From: Roseomonas mucosa | GTDB lineage: Bacteria; Pseudomonadota; Alphaproteobacteria; Acetobacterales; Acetobacteraceae | NCBI GenBank assembly: GCA_945878375.1 | Contig: CAMDWG010000006.1 | Location: 62,001-126,000, forward strand | Reading direction: 5' to 3' | Length of the DNA stretch: 64,000 nucleotides | Shown: positions 25,048-34,110 of the stretch, one piece after another | How positions within the stretch are numbered: position 1 is the first letter of the stretch | How the letters are laid out: the number at the start of each line of letters is the position of its first letter | Program-made: the position numbers and the translations under genes | The notes under the pieces: model-generated | The model's input: only the letters and a program-made list of their open reading frames with translations | Told to the model about the DNA's origin: nothing | Database searches by the model: none

Positions 25048-25714
25048 ACCGTTCCTCCGCCCAGGGGTTGCCGCGATGGTGGTAGCCGCGGACTTCCCAG
25101 AAGCCCGGCCGGTCGTCCCGCAGGAATTCGATGCGGGTGATCCATTTCGGGCTCTTCCAGAAATAGAGGTGGGGCACCACCAGCCGCACCGGCCCACCAT
25201 GCTGGCGTTCCAGCGGTGCTCCCGCCCAGGACTGTGCAAACAGGTTCTCGTCGCGGGAAAAGTCCTCGATGGCGAGGTTGGTGGTGTAGCCGTCATAGCT
25301 GGTCACCGCGACGAAGCGGGCCTCGTCCTTGGGCCGGGCCATCTCCAGCAGCGTGGCGACCGCCACACCCTGCCAGTCATTGTCGTAGCGCGACCATTGG
25401 GTGACGCAGTGGATGTCGTTCCGCCGCTCGGCCTGCGGCAACGCCATGAACTCGTCGAGCGTCAGGCGCAGCGGCGCCATCACCAGCCCTTCGAGGCGGA
25501 GGCGCCAATTCGCCCGGTTCACATCCGGCTGCACGCCGAGGTCGAGGACCGGAAAATCCTCCACCAGCCGCTGGCCGGGCGGCAGGCGATCCTTCTCCGG
25601 CGTGCTGGTGGCGCCGGTCAGAAGCCGGCCCGTCCGCGCCCAATCCTGCTTGGCTTCCACCAGCTTCTGCTTCACCGCGCCGGACAGGGGGATTTCGGGC
25701 TCACGCTCTGGCAT
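25040..25714 (-). CDS. sulfite-oxidase-like molybdopterin oxidoreductase
   Basis: 224 residues from the ATG at 25714. The Mo-coordinating Cys lies in NDIHCVTQWSRYDNDW (about residues 100-115). Pterin-binding features continue in TSYDGYTTNL and the C-terminal HLYFWKSPKWI. It lacks a Tat signal and a heme domain, matching the short cytoplasmic 'sulfite oxidase-like oxidoreductase' subgroup (YuiH-like) rather than MsrP or SorA. Substrate unknown. Coupled to a peroxidase gene, which suggests a role in oxidative repair. It needs molybdenum cofactor, linking it to modABC in this window. Confidence 0.87.
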   Translation of the reverse strand: MPEREPEIPLSGAVKQKLVEAKQDWARTGRLLTGATSTPEKDRLPPGQRLVEDFPVLDLGVQPDVNRANWRLRLEGLVMAPLRLTLDEFMALPQAERRNDIHCVTQWSRYDNDWQGVAVATLLEMARPKDEARFVAVTSYDGYTTNLAIEDFSRDENLFAQSWAGAPLERQHGGPVRLVVPHLYFWKSPKWITRIEFLRDDRPGFWEVRGYHHRGNPWAEERYG

Positions 25715-25785
25715 CGGGGCTCCTGGCCGCGTCCTCGCATCGATCACGCCCCAATTCGGTGGTGCGGCGGCGGATGCAAGGGGCG

Positions 25786-26907
25786 TCAGCCGCCCCAGAG
25801 CAGGGTCACATTCCCGCCGAGCCAATCGCTTCGGTAGGGGCGGAACGGCGCCAGCGCCTCGGGCGGGGTGACGCGCGGGCGTATGATCTCGAAGCCGTGG
25901 CCGTCGCGCAGCCAGGGGCGCGGATTGGTCAGGTGCCCCGGCGGTTCCCCGGCCAGGGCGGCGATGCGGGCGGTGTCCTGGGTCGCTGCGTAGGTGAAGC
26001 GGGCGAAGCGCGCCAGGGCGGCGGCCCGCGTGGCGTCGAAGGGCTGGCCGCCCGCCTCCCCCAGTCGCGCCAGGGCGGCCGCGCTGTGCAGCGCGAACAG
26101 GTGGTAGTGCAGCGCCATCCGCCCGCGGGCGAGTTCCTGCGGATGCGCGCCTTCTGGTGTCACCGCATCCAGGAAGACCGCGCCCTTGCCCATGCCCCAG
26201 GCCAGCAGGGCGGGATCGCCCGCCGCGACCCCCGCCGCCGCCACGGCCATCCCGGCCCAGACCACGTGGTTGTTCCGCAACTCGCTGGCGACCGCGGGGT
26301 CCGGGTTGCGCGGGCCGGGCCTGTCATAGACGGGCTGCACCTGCCGGGCGACCTGGGCCAGCCAGGCCCCGATGCGCGCGTTCCGCTCCGGCGTCGCCGA
26401 TGGCGCGTCCCGTACCGCGAGGAAGGCGAGCGCGGCGCCGCCCAGCGTCCATTTGCGATGGTAGCCGCCCTGGCGATTGAAGGTGCCGAGCAGGGCGCCG
26501 GCTTCCGCCCAGGCATCGAGCAGGCGCAGCGCGCAATCCGCTTCCGCATCCTGGCGCAGCGCCACCCAGCGTTCCGCCGGGCGCTGGATCGCCGCCATCC
26601 AATCCCGCATCGGCCGCGCCGCCGCCTGATCGGCGGCCAACCGGGCGGGATCGGGGATGGAGAAGCGCCCATCCGTGTAGAACGGCTCCGACATCAGGCT
26701 GTGGACCGGTTCGGGCGCCGTTGGGCAGGGCCGCGCGGAGAGCGGCGCGGCCGGGCCGGGGGAGCCGTAAGGGCCGGCGATGTGCCCCGTTGCCGGCGCG
26801 GCGCAGCCGCCCAGGACCAGAAGTGCGAGACAGGCCAGGACAAAGCGTGACCTGATTGCGATGCCGGTTCTATATAGCGGAGCTATGCGACGCCAAGACT
26901 GGATCAT
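25786..26907 (-). CDS. alginate-lyase-family lipoprotein
   Basis: 373 residues from the ATG at 26907, supported by AGGAG 7 bases upstream. A lipoprotein signal ends LLVLGGCAAP (Cys near residue 34). The remainder follows the alginate lyase (PF05426, AlgL-like) plan, an alpha/alpha toroid, with the catalytic-type NNHVVWAG in the middle and HYHLFALHSAAAL later. No other alginate or exopolysaccharide genes are nearby, so the natural polymer is unclear; it may remodel an envelope polysaccharide. Its first 23 bases overlap the start of a small gene on the other strand. Confidence 0.82.
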   Translation of the reverse strand: MIQSWRRIAPLYRTGIAIRSRFVLACLALLVLGGCAAPATGHIAGPYGSPGPAAPLSARPCPTAPEPVHSLMSEPFYTDGRFSIPDPARLAADQAAARPMRDWMAAIQRPAERWVALRQDAEADCALRLLDAWAEAGALLGTFNRQGGYHRKWTLGGAALAFLAVRDAPSATPERNARIGAWLAQVARQVQPVYDRPGPRNPDPAVASELRNNHVVWAGMAVAAAGVAAGDPALLAWGMGKGAVFLDAVTPEGAHPQELARGRMALHYHLFALHSAAALARLGEAGGQPFDATRAAALARFARFTYAATQDTARIAALAGEPPGHLTNPRPWLRDGHGFEIIRPRVTPPEALAPFRPYRSDWLGGNVTLLWGG

Positions 26908-27055
26908 CCTGACACTCCTGATCGGAGTTGCCTTGTTCTTCGGCTGGCCTCGGCTCCAGGAAACGCCGGTTGGCCGTTACCTTGCAGGGGAGTGTTCCTG
27001 GGGTCACCGCGGAGGCGGCTGCCGCGTCCTGGAGCACAGGCATCCAGGTCCGTAG
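26885..27055 (+). CDS. small single-pass membrane protein (56 residues)
   Basis: ATG at 26885, 4 bases after GGAG. One membrane segment, WIILTLLIGVALFFGW (about residues 6-21), is followed by RLQETPVGRYLAGE and a Gly/Cys/His-containing tail. Codon use is moderately GC-biased. It overlaps the divergent lipoprotein gene head-to-head by 23 bases and converges with smpB 3 bases away. I do not recognise a family. A TATATA box at 26872-26877 would have to serve both directions or only one. Confidence 0.55.
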   Translation: MRRQDWIILTLLIGVALFFGWPRLQETPVGRYLAGECSWGHRGGGCRVLEHRHPGP

Positions 27056-27058
27056 GCC

Positions 27059-27544
27059 CTACCCCCGGTCCCGCATCAGCCGCGCCTTGTCGCGCTGCCA
27101 ATCCCGGGCCGCGATGGCGGCGCGCTTGTCGTGCTTCTTCTTGCCCTCGCCGACGCCGAGCAGCACCTTCGCCACGCCACGTTCGTTGAAGTGGATGTCC
27201 ATCGGTACCAGCGTGATGCCTTCGCGCGTGATGCTGCCGATCAGTTCCCTCACCTGTTTCCGGTGCAGCAGCAGCTTGCGCGGGCGGCGGGGCTCGAACT
27301 TGGCGGCGAAGCTGCCGGCCTGCCATTCGGGGATGTAGCAGTTGAACAGGAAGATCTCGCCATTGCGCTCACCCGCCCAGGCCTCGCTGAGCGTGGCGCG
27401 GCCGGCGCGGAGCGACTTCACCTCCGGCCCGATCAGCATCACCCCGGCCTCGATCTCCTCGCCGATCTTGTAGTCGAAGCGCGCCTTGCGGTTCTGCGAG
27501 GCGATGCCGTGGCTGATCAGGCCCTTCTTGCGGGGTTCCGCCAT
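27059..27544 (-). CDS. smpB: SsrA-binding protein
   Basis: 161 residues. Typical features: the start KGLISHGIASQNRKARFDY, GPEVKSLRAGRATLSEAW (about residues 39-56), FLFNCYIPEW and a basic C-terminal tail KKKHDKRAAI...RDWQRDK. SmpB binds tmRNA and takes part in trans-translation on stalled ribosomes. dapA lies 7 bases upstream on the same strand, so they share a transcript, as in many Alphaproteobacteria. The tmRNA gene ssrA is not in this window. Confidence 0.97.
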   Translation of the reverse strand: MAEPRKKGLISHGIASQNRKARFDYKIGEEIEAGVMLIGPEVKSLRAGRATLSEAWAGERNGEIFLFNCYIPEWQAGSFAAKFEPRRPRKLLLHRKQVRELIGSITREGITLVPMDIHFNERGVAKVLLGVGEGKKKHDKRAAIAARDWQRDKARLMRDRG

Positions 27545-27551
27545 GTCGCGC

Positions 27552-28430
27552 CTAGTTCAGCAGGCCCGCGCCGGCCATCGCGTCCCGCACGCGGGCCCGC
27601 GTGCTGTCGGCGACCGGGGCCATCGGCAGGCGGCACAGATCGCGGCTGCGACCCAACAGGCTGGCCGCGACCTTCACCGGGCCGGGGGAGGTCTCGCAGA
27701 ACATCGCATCATGCACGGGCACCAGCCGGTCCTGGATGGCCATGGCGTCGCGCAGCCGCCCTTCCGCCCAGGCATCATGCATCTGCCGGCAGAGCCGGGG
27801 CGCGATATTGGCGGTGACGCTGATGCAGCCATGCCCGCCGGCGGCGAGATAGGCGAGCGCCGTGTGGTCTTCCCCCGACAGCTGGCAGAAATCCGGCCCG
27901 CAGGCGAGCCGCGTGTGCAGCGGCCGGGTGAGGTTCGCGGTCGCGTCCTTCACGCCCACGATGTTCGGATGGGTCGCGAGCCGCGCCATCGTCTCGACGC
28001 TCATATCCACCACGCTGCGACCGGGGATGTTGTAGATGATCAGCGGCAGTTCCACCGCATCCGCGATCGCCATGTAGTGGCGATACAGCCCTTCCTGCGT
28101 CGGCTTGTTGTAGTAGGGCGTCACCACCAGCGCCGCATCGGCGCCGTCCTGCTTCGCATGCCGCGTCAGGTCGATCGCCTCGGCGGTCGAATTGCTGCCG
28201 GTGCCGGCGATGACGGGCACGCGCCCGCGCGCGGCGGCGATGCAGGCGGCGACGACCTGGTGATGTTCCGCATGGCTCACGGTCGGGCTTTCGCCGGTGG
28301 TGCCGACCGGGATCAGGCCCTGGGTGCCTTCCTCGATCTGCCATTCCACGAAGTCGCTGAAGGCCTTGAGATCCAGGGAGCCGTCAGCCTGCATGGGCGT
28401 GATCAGCGCGACGAGCGATCCCCTGAACAT
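27552..28430 (-). CDS. dapA: 4-hydroxy-tetrahydrodipicolinate synthase
   Basis: 292 residues. TIM-barrel aldolase signatures: GTTGESPTVS (about residues 44-53), VVTPYYNKPTQEG with the catalytic Tyr, and the Schiff-base Lys in IVGVKDAT (about residue 161). It condenses pyruvate with aspartate semialdehyde in lysine and diaminopimelate synthesis. First gene of the dapA-smpB pair, divergent from the lytic transglycosylase by 100 bases. Confidence 0.96.
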   Translation of the reverse strand: MFRGSLVALITPMQADGSLDLKAFSDFVEWQIEEGTQGLIPVGTTGESPTVSHAEHHQVVAACIAAARGRVPVIAGTGSNSTAEAIDLTRHAKQDGADAALVVTPYYNKPTQEGLYRHYMAIADAVELPLIIYNIPGRSVVDMSVETMARLATHPNIVGVKDATANLTRPLHTRLACGPDFCQLSGEDHTALAYLAAGGHGCISVTANIAPRLCRQMHDAWAEGRLRDAMAIQDRLVPVHDAMFCETSPGPVKVAASLLGRSRDLCRLPMAPVADSTRARVRDAMAGAGLLN

Positions 28431-28530
28431 GGTCTTCTCAATCCCTGGCGTGTCGGACCGCGGAACCTAGGCGCGAGGGGCCCGCGCCGCAAGGCCGCGG
28501 CAAGGGCGCGACCGGGCAGGGAATCGCGCT

Positions 28531-30528
28531 ATGCTATGGCCCATGCGCCGCGCCCTTCCGATCCTCCTCGCGATATTCCTCGCCCTGCCCCTGTCCACCC
28601 TGCCCGCCACGGCCCAGCCCTGGGCCAGCGAGGCCCAGCGCGCCGCCGGGCGCCAGGCGCTGGCCGCCGCCCAGGCCAACCGCTTCGCGGATGCGGAATC
28701 GCTGGCCGCCAGCGCCGATCCGATGGCGCGCAAGCTCGTCACCTGGATGAAGGTGCAGTCCCGGACCTCGGGCGCCACCGGCGCAGAGATCGCCGCCTGG
28801 CTCGCCGCCAATCCGGACTGGCCCTTGCCCGAGACCATCGCCCGCCGCGCGGAGGAGGTGCTGGCCACCGACCCCGACGATACCGTGGTGCTGCGCCACT
28901 TCACGCGCAGCGCGCCTCGCACGATCCAGGGCGCGCAGCGCTTCGCCGAAGCCCTGTCTCGCAATGGCCGGGCGCCGCAGGCCGCGCCGATGCTGCGCGA
29001 GGCCTGGCGCAGCGCCCCGCCCGCCGATGCCCCTGCCGAGGCCGCCTTCGCCGAGCGGCACGCGCAGATCCTGACCGCCGATGACCATTGGCGCCGCTTC
29101 GACCGGCTGGTCTGGGACAACCAGGCCGGCGCCGCGTCCCGCCTGCTGCCGCGGCTCGATGCCAGCCGGCGCGCAGCGGCGGAAGCGCGGCTGGCGCTGC
29201 GCGGGGACCGCAACCCGGATGGCGCGGCGCGCATCCGCGACCTCGGCGTGCTCTACGAACGCGCCCGCCTGCTGCGCCGCCGGGACCGGGATGCGGAGGC
29301 CGCCGCGATCTGGGCCTCGGCCGAGCCGCTGCAGGCCGCCATCGCGGTCGGGGCCGCACGCGCGATCTGGGCGGAACGGCAGATCCTCGCCCGCAAGCTG
29401 CTGCGGCTGGGCGATCCCCGGGCCGCCTATCGCGTCGCCGCGAATCACGGCCAGGCGCAACCCGGCGAGCCGCGGCAGGAAGCCGAATTCCTGGCCGGCT
29501 TCATCGCGCTGCGCCGGCTGGATAACGCAGCCGGCGCCCAGCGCCATTTTGCCCGGGTGGCCGAAGGCAGCACGAGCGTCATCACCCGCGCCCGCAGCGC
29601 CTATTGGGAAGGGCTCGCCTTGGCCGCGATGGGCCGGCAGGCGGAGGCACAGGCGCGGTTCCAGGCGGCGGCCGGCTTCCCCGTGGCCTTTTACGGCCAG
29701 TTCGCGAGCCTCGCCTTGGGCGAGACGCCGCGCCAGCTCGCGGCCCGCATCAACGCCACCGCCCTGCCCCAGCCTGCGCCGGATGTGGCGCAGCTGTTCG
29801 GCGCGCGGGAACTGGCGCGGGCGGCGGTGACGCTGGCCGATCTCGGCCAGTCCGATCGCGCGCGGATGTTCCTGCTGCGGATGGAGGACATGTCCCCCGA
29901 CGCCACGGATCGCTGGCTGATCGCGCGGCTCGCCACCGTCATCGGGCGACCTGATCACGCGGTCTGGGTGGCGCGGCGGGCCGGGGCGGATGGGGTGGTG
30001 CTGCTGGAGGATGGCTGGCCGACCCCCTACCCAACACCTCGCGACGGCACGGAAGCCGCCCTGGTCAACGCCATCACCCGGCAGGAGAGCAATTTCGACC
30101 GCTCCGCCATCTCCTCGGCCAATGCGCGCGGGCCCATGCAGTTGCTGCCCGCCACCGCGCAATCCGTCGCGCGGCGGCTCGGCATCGCGCACAACACCGC
30201 GATGCTCACGACAGATCCGGCGCACAATATGCGGCTCGGATCGGCCTATATCGCGGATCGCATCAGCCGCTATGCCGGTGCGCTGCCGCTGGCGGCGGCG
30301 GCCTATAACGCCGGCGCGGCGCGGGTCGATGAGTGGCTTGTGACCTATGGCGATCCGCGCCTGCCCTCGGGGCCGGATGTGCGGGAGTGGATCGAGCTCA
30401 TTCCCTTCGCCGAGACCCGTAACTATGTGCAGCGGGTGATCGAGAACGTCGTCGTCTACCGCGCCCGCGATCCCGGGGCGCTCGACCTGCCGCATCCGCT
30501 GGCGGCGCTGCTGGAGGGCCGGCGGTGA
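28531..30528 (+). CDS. soluble lytic murein transglycosylase
   Basis: 665 residues. The ATG at 28531 is 8 bases after AGGGA; an alternative at 28543 lies 4 codons in. A signal peptide ends near TLPATAQPW. A long superhelical domain of alpha repeats (about residues 30-480) is followed by the Slt70-type catalytic domain, with the catalytic Glu in RQESNFDRSAIS (about Glu519), then GPMQLLPATA and AAAYNAGAARV. It cuts peptidoglycan glycan strands in the periplasm. dapA, divergent from it, supplies a peptidoglycan precursor. Followed by an overlapping hydrolase gene. Confidence 0.94.
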   Translation: MLWPMRRALPILLAIFLALPLSTLPATAQPWASEAQRAAGRQALAAAQANRFADAESLAASADPMARKLVTWMKVQSRTSGATGAEIAAWLAANPDWPLPETIARRAEEVLATDPDDTVVLRHFTRSAPRTIQGAQRFAEALSRNGRAPQAAPMLREAWRSAPPADAPAEAAFAERHAQILTADDHWRRFDRLVWDNQAGAASRLLPRLDASRRAAAEARLALRGDRNPDGAARIRDLGVLYERARLLRRRDRDAEAAAIWASAEPLQAAIAVGAARAIWAERQILARKLLRLGDPRAAYRVAANHGQAQPGEPRQEAEFLAGFIALRRLDNAAGAQRHFARVAEGSTSVITRARSAYWEGLALAAMGRQAEAQARFQAAAGFPVAFYGQFASLALGETPRQLAARINATALPQPAPDVAQLFGARELARAAVTLADLGQSDRARMFLLRMEDMSPDATDRWLIARLATVIGRPDHAVWVARRAGADGVVLLEDGWPTPYPTPRDGTEAALVNAITRQESNFDRSAISSANARGPMQLLPATAQSVARRLGIAHNTAMLTTDPAHNMRLGSAYIADRISRYAGALPLAAAAYNAGAARVDEWLVTYGDPRLPSGPDVREWIELIPFAETRNYVQRVIENVVVYRARDPGALDLPHPLAALLEGRR

Positions 30529-31367
30529 CGGCGCGGCGCATCGGGTTCCGGGCGCGGGATGGGCTCATGCTGTCCGCGGTCGACCATCCGGGGCCGGAGG
30601 GGCGCACGCCGATCCTCTGCCTGTCGGGGCTGACGCGCAGCTCGGGCGATTTCGCGGCGCTGGCCGCGCGGCATGCGGGCAAGCGGCGGGTGGTGGCGCT
30701 GGATCACGCCGGGCATGGCGACAGCGCCCGGCCCGCCGACATCGCGCGCTATGGCATCGCGCAGTCCCTGGGCGATGTCCTGGACACCATGTCCGCCCTG
30801 CATTGCCCGCGCGCCATCATCGTCGGAACCAGCTTCGGCGGTATCCTGGCCATGGTGCTGGCGGTGCTGCGGCCGAGCGCCATTGCCGGCGTGGTGCTGA
30901 ACGACATCGGCCCCTCGATCGAGGATGTGGGTCTCGATTTCGTGCAGGGCTTCGTCGGGCGCGATCCCGCGCTCGGGTCGCTGGCGGAGACGGTGGCGCA
31001 TCTTCGCTCGACGCTGCCGCCGCTGACGCTGGACGACGCCGGATGGGAGCAGTTCGCCGCGCTCACCTATGCGCCGGGTGCGGATGGGGCTTGGCATCCG
31101 CGCTGGGACACAAGGATCGCGCAGGCCTTGCGAGGCCAGGGCGCCCCACCGCCGCTCTGGGGCGCCTTCGGCGCCTTGGCCCACGCGCCCTTGATGCTGG
31201 TGCGCGGGGCGCTTTCGGACCTGCTCTCCGCCGCCACCGCGCAGCGTATGCGCAGGCTGCGGCCGGATATGGGATTCGTGGAAGTGCCGGGCTGCGGGCA
31301 TTGCCCGACGCTGAGGGAAGCGCCGGTCGTGGCGGCGGTGGACCAGTTTCTCGGGACCATCGCATGA
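30525..31367 (+). CDS. alpha/beta hydrolase
   Basis: 280 residues from a GTG at 30525 that overlaps the previous stop as GTGA. The nucleophile elbow is VGTSFGGIL (about residues 101-109), the oxyanion region is LCLSGLTRSSGDF, and the catalytic His is in GCGHCPTL near the end. No signal peptide, so cytoplasmic. The substrate cannot be inferred; the operon partners (transglycosylase, pgpA) hint at envelope lipids, but weakly. Confidence 0.88.
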   Translation: MTARRIGFRARDGLMLSAVDHPGPEGRTPILCLSGLTRSSGDFAALAARHAGKRRVVALDHAGHGDSARPADIARYGIAQSLGDVLDTMSALHCPRAIIVGTSFGGILAMVLAVLRPSAIAGVVLNDIGPSIEDVGLDFVQGFVGRDPALGSLAETVAHLRSTLPPLTLDDAGWEQFAALTYAPGADGAWHPRWDTRIAQALRGQGAPPPLWGAFGALAHAPLMLVRGALSDLLSAATAQRMRRLRPDMGFVEVPGCGHCPTLREAPVVAAVDQFLGTIA

Positions 31368-31834
31368 CCCGAGCCCGCTTCGTCGCCATGCCCCCCGCGC
31401 GCTTCGTCGCGACGCTGGGCGGCGCGGGGCTGCTGCGGCCGGGGCCCGGCACATGGGGCTCGGCGGTGGTGCTGCCGCTTGTGCTGCTTGGGCCCTTGGC
31501 CTGCCTGGTGCTGGCGGCGGCGATCACGGTCGCGGGGTTCTGGGCGGCACAACAAGTCCTGCAGGACGAGACCGAGGATCCGGGCTGGTTCGTGGCCGAT
31601 GAGGGCGCGGGGATGCTGCTCGCGCTCGCGGCGCTGCCGACGGCAAGCTGGGGGGGCGTTGCGCTGGCCTTCGCGCTGTTCCGCGTGCTGGACATCGCGA
31701 AGCCCTGGCCGGTGTCCTGGGCGGACAACCAGGGCGGCGCCTTCGGGGTGATGCTGGACGATATCCTGGCGGGTGCCATCGCGGCGGCGGCGCTGCTCGC
31801 CCTCCATGCCATCTTCCCCGGAGTGATCGGCTGA
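31364..31834 (+). CDS. pgpA: phosphatidylglycerophosphatase A
   Basis: 156 residues from the ATG at 31364 (ATGA overlap with the hydrolase). Family motifs: [12 protein letters not shown] (about residues 24-35), the acidic [24 protein letters not shown] and [14 protein letters not shown]. Hydrophobic segments lie between. It dephosphorylates phosphatidylglycerol phosphate at the inner membrane. Its stop overlaps the next ATG by one base. Confidence 0.94.
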   Translation: MTRARFVAMPPARFVATLGGAGLLRPGPGTWGSAVVLPLVLLGPLACLVLAAAITVAGFWAAQQVLQDETEDPGWFVADEGAGMLLALAALPTASWGGVALAFALFRVLDIAKPWPVSWADNQGGAFGVMLDDILAGAIAAAALLALHAIFPGVIG

Positions 31835-32325
31835 TGCTGGACCAGACGACGCTGGATGAGGCCGCCGCGCTGCTCGGCGCGCTACAGGCGAAAGGGCTGA
31901 CCATCGCCACGGCGGAAAGCTGCACGGGCGGGCTGATCGCCGCGGCGCTGACCGCGATCCCCGGTTCCTCGGCCAGCGTGCTGGCGGGCTATGTCACCTA
32001 TTCCAACGAGGCCAAGGCGCGCATGCTCGGCGTGGCGGAGGCGACGCTGGCCAAGCATGGCGCGGTCAGCGAGCCCGTCGCGCGGCAGATGGCCGAAGGC
32101 GGGCGTGACGGGGCGGGCGCCGACATCGCCATCTCCTGCACCGGCATCGCGGGGCCGGGCGGCGGCAGCGCGGCGAAGCCGGTCGGGCTGGTCTTCATCG
32201 GCTGCGCCGCGCGCGGCCAGCCGACCCGCGTGGAACGCCACATCTTCGCGGGCGACCGCACCGCCATCCGCGCCGCCACCGTCGCGGCCGCCTTCGCGCT
32301 GATCCGGCGCACAATTCCGGAGTGA
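31834..32325 (+). CDS. pncC: CinA-family nicotinamide-nucleotide amidohydrolase
   Basis: 163 residues, the CinA C-terminal domain alone. Signatures: [17 protein letters not shown] (about residues 23-39) with the catalytic Ser, [15 protein letters not shown], and [20 protein letters not shown] (about residues 105-124). PncC deamidates nicotinamide mononucleotide in pyridine nucleotide recycling. The pgpA-cinA order is conserved in Proteobacteria. Confidence 0.93.
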   Translation: MLDQTTLDEAAALLGALQAKGLTIATAESCTGGLIAAALTAIPGSSASVLAGYVTYSNEAKARMLGVAEATLAKHGAVSEPVARQMAEGGRDGAGADIAISCTGIAGPGGGSAAKPVGLVFIGCAARGQPTRVERHIFAGDRTAIRAATVAAAFALIRRTIPE

Positions 32326-33768
32326 ATGATGGACCTCACCGACAAGCTGCTCGCCGCCATCGACGCGGACCAGGACCAGGCCGTCGCGCGGCTGGTCGAT
32401 TGGCTGCGGATCCCCTCGGTCAGCGCGCAGCCGCAGCACAAGGCGGATTGCGTGGCCGCGGCCGAATGGGTGCGGGACCAGCTGGTGGCCATCGGCTTCA
32501 CCGCCAGCCTGCGGCAGACGCCGAACCATCCTGTGGTCGTCGCGCATCATCCGGGGTCCGGGGGCATGCCGTCCGATCGCCGAAGGGCGCAGACCGAAGG
32601 CGTGAATCGGCCGGCCGAAGCGCCGCCGCACCTGCTCTACTACGGGCATTACGACGTGCAGCCCGCCGATCCCTTCGATCTGTGGACCAGCCCGCCCTTC
32701 GATCCGCAGATCGTCCAGGGGCCGCATGGCCAGCGCGTGGTCGCGCGCGGCGCGGTGGACGACAAGGGCCAGACCATGATGTGGATCGAGGCACTCCGCG
32801 CCTGGCACCGCATCGCCGGCGGCCCGCCCTGCGCCATCACCGCCGTGATCGAGGGTGAGGAGGAGATCGGATCCCCCAACCTCGCGCCCTTCCTCGCGGC
32901 GCATGCGCCGGAACTGAAGGCGGATGTCGCGGTGATCAGCGATACCGGGATGTGGGACATCGATACGCCGGCGCTGTCCACGCGGCTGCGCGGCATGTGC
33001 TACGTCCAGCTCGACCTGAAGGCGGCCAGCCGCGACCTGCATTCGGGGATGTATGGCGGCAGCGCGCTGAACCCGCTGAACCTGATCACGAAGATCCTGG
33101 GCGAGCTGCACGACGCCGATGGGCGCATCCAGCTGCCCGGCTTCTACGATGGCGTGCCGGAGCTTTCGGCGGCGCAGCGAGCCTCCTGGCAGTCGCTCGG
33201 ATTCAGCGAGCATGACTTCCTGGGCGATATCGGGCTTTCGGTGCCGGTGGGCGAGAAGGATCGCGGCCCGCTGGAGCGGCTCTGGGCGCGGCCGACCGCC
33301 GATATCAACGGCATCTGGGGCGGCTATACCGGCGCGGGCAGCAAGACCGTGATCGCATCCGAAGCGCATGCGAAGGTCTCCTTCCGCCTCGTCCCCGGCC
33401 AGGACCATGAGAAGGTGTTCGAGAGCTTTCGGGCCTTCGTGCAGGCGCGCCTGCCGGCGGATGCGAAAGCCAGCTTCGAGGTGTTCAGCTCCTCCCCCGG
33501 CATCGAGGTGCCGGCGGATAGCCGCTTCATCCGCGCGGCGCAGACGGCGCTGGCCGATGAATACGGCAAGCCGGCCGCGATGATCGGCTGCGGCGGCTCG
33601 ATCCCCGTCGTGTCGAGCCTGAAGGACATCCTCGGGCTGGATACGGTGCTGATGGGCTTCGGGCTGGATGACGACCAGGTGCATTCGCCGAACGAGAAGT
33701 TCGACCTGCGCTGCTTCCATGGCGGCACGCGCAGCCACGCGCGGCTGCTGGCGAAGCTGGCGGGCTAG
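32326..33768 (+). CDS. M20 family metallopeptidase (ArgE/DapE-type dipeptidase)
   Basis: 480 residues; ATGs at 32326 and 32329 are both possible, with GGAG overlapping the pncC stop. Di-zinc site: LLYYGHYDVQP (His, Asp), GAVDDKGQTMM (bridging Asp), EGEEEIGSPN (Glu pair) and a late His in DDDQVHSPNEKFD. The length and spacing match the cytosolic-dipeptidase-like M20 group. Likely dipeptide or N-acyl amino acid hydrolysis. Ends at a strong hairpin shared with the converging gene. Confidence 0.92.
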   Translation: MMDLTDKLLAAIDADQDQAVARLVDWLRIPSVSAQPQHKADCVAAAEWVRDQLVAIGFTASLRQTPNHPVVVAHHPGSGGMPSDRRRAQTEGVNRPAEAPPHLLYYGHYDVQPADPFDLWTSPPFDPQIVQGPHGQRVVARGAVDDKGQTMMWIEALRAWHRIAGGPPCAITAVIEGEEEIGSPNLAPFLAAHAPELKADVAVISDTGMWDIDTPALSTRLRGMCYVQLDLKAASRDLHSGMYGGSALNPLNLITKILGELHDADGRIQLPGFYDGVPELSAAQRASWQSLGFSEHDFLGDIGLSVPVGEKDRGPLERLWARPTADINGIWGGYTGAGSKTVIASEAHAKVSFRLVPGQDHEKVFESFRAFVQARLPADAKASFEVFSSSPGIEVPADSRFIRAAQTALADEYGKPAAMIGCGGSIPVVSSLKDILGLDTVLMGFGLDDDQVHSPNEKFDLRCFHGGTRSHARLLAKLAG

Positions 33769-33779
33769 CCCCCCAAGGC

Positions 33780-33802
33780 GGGGAAGCGGTTAGCGCTTCC
33801 CC
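33780..33802. terminator. bidirectional terminator-like hairpin
   Basis: A perfect 9-bp stem, GGGGAAGCG (33780-33788) with CGCTTCCCC (33794-33802), and a 5-nt loop, between two converging genes. The loop and right arm overlap the last codons and TAA stop (33790-33792) of the minus-strand gene. No T run. Confidence 0.5.
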
Positions 33803-34110
33803 GTCAGCCGGTCGAAGACCATGAGGTCCTTGTTGTCCTGCATCAGCATGGTGATGCCCGGAATCGTCTCGAAGCCGAGACCGCGGGGCAGTCCGGTATC
33901 CTCATCGGCCACCACCGCGCCATAGGCCGCGCCGGCCACCTTTTCCCACTTGCCGGCGGGCTTCTTCACCTCAAGGTTCACCACCGTCGCCTTGAAGACG
34001 ATCCGCACGATGGCGTCCTTCGGGTTCGAAGGCTTCACCAGGCAGGGCGCGCCGGCCAGCATCTGCCAGCCATTCGCCAGCGCCCAGGCGGTCAGCGCGT
34101 CCCGGTCCAT
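33790..34110 (-). CDS. hypothetical protein, 106 residues
   Basis: A globular-looking soluble protein: a helical start (RDALTAWALANGWQMLAG), then alternating hydrophobic strands (IVRIVFKATVVNLEVKKP) and a C-terminal MFDRLTGKR. No known motif. The ATG directly follows the stop of the 45-residue upstream gene (TGAATG), so the two are translationally coupled and probably work together. I do not recognise a family. Confidence 0.8.
   Translation of the reverse strand: MDRDALTAWALANGWQMLAGAPCLVKPSNPKDAIVRIVFKATVVNLEVKKPAGKWEKVAGAAYGAVVADEDTGLPRGLGFETIPGITMLMQDNKDLMVFDRLTGKR

Noticed and set aside
34022-34032. GGTTCGAA motif suggesting a tRNA
   Set aside because: It lies inside the 106-residue minus-strand gene and has no cloverleaf around it.
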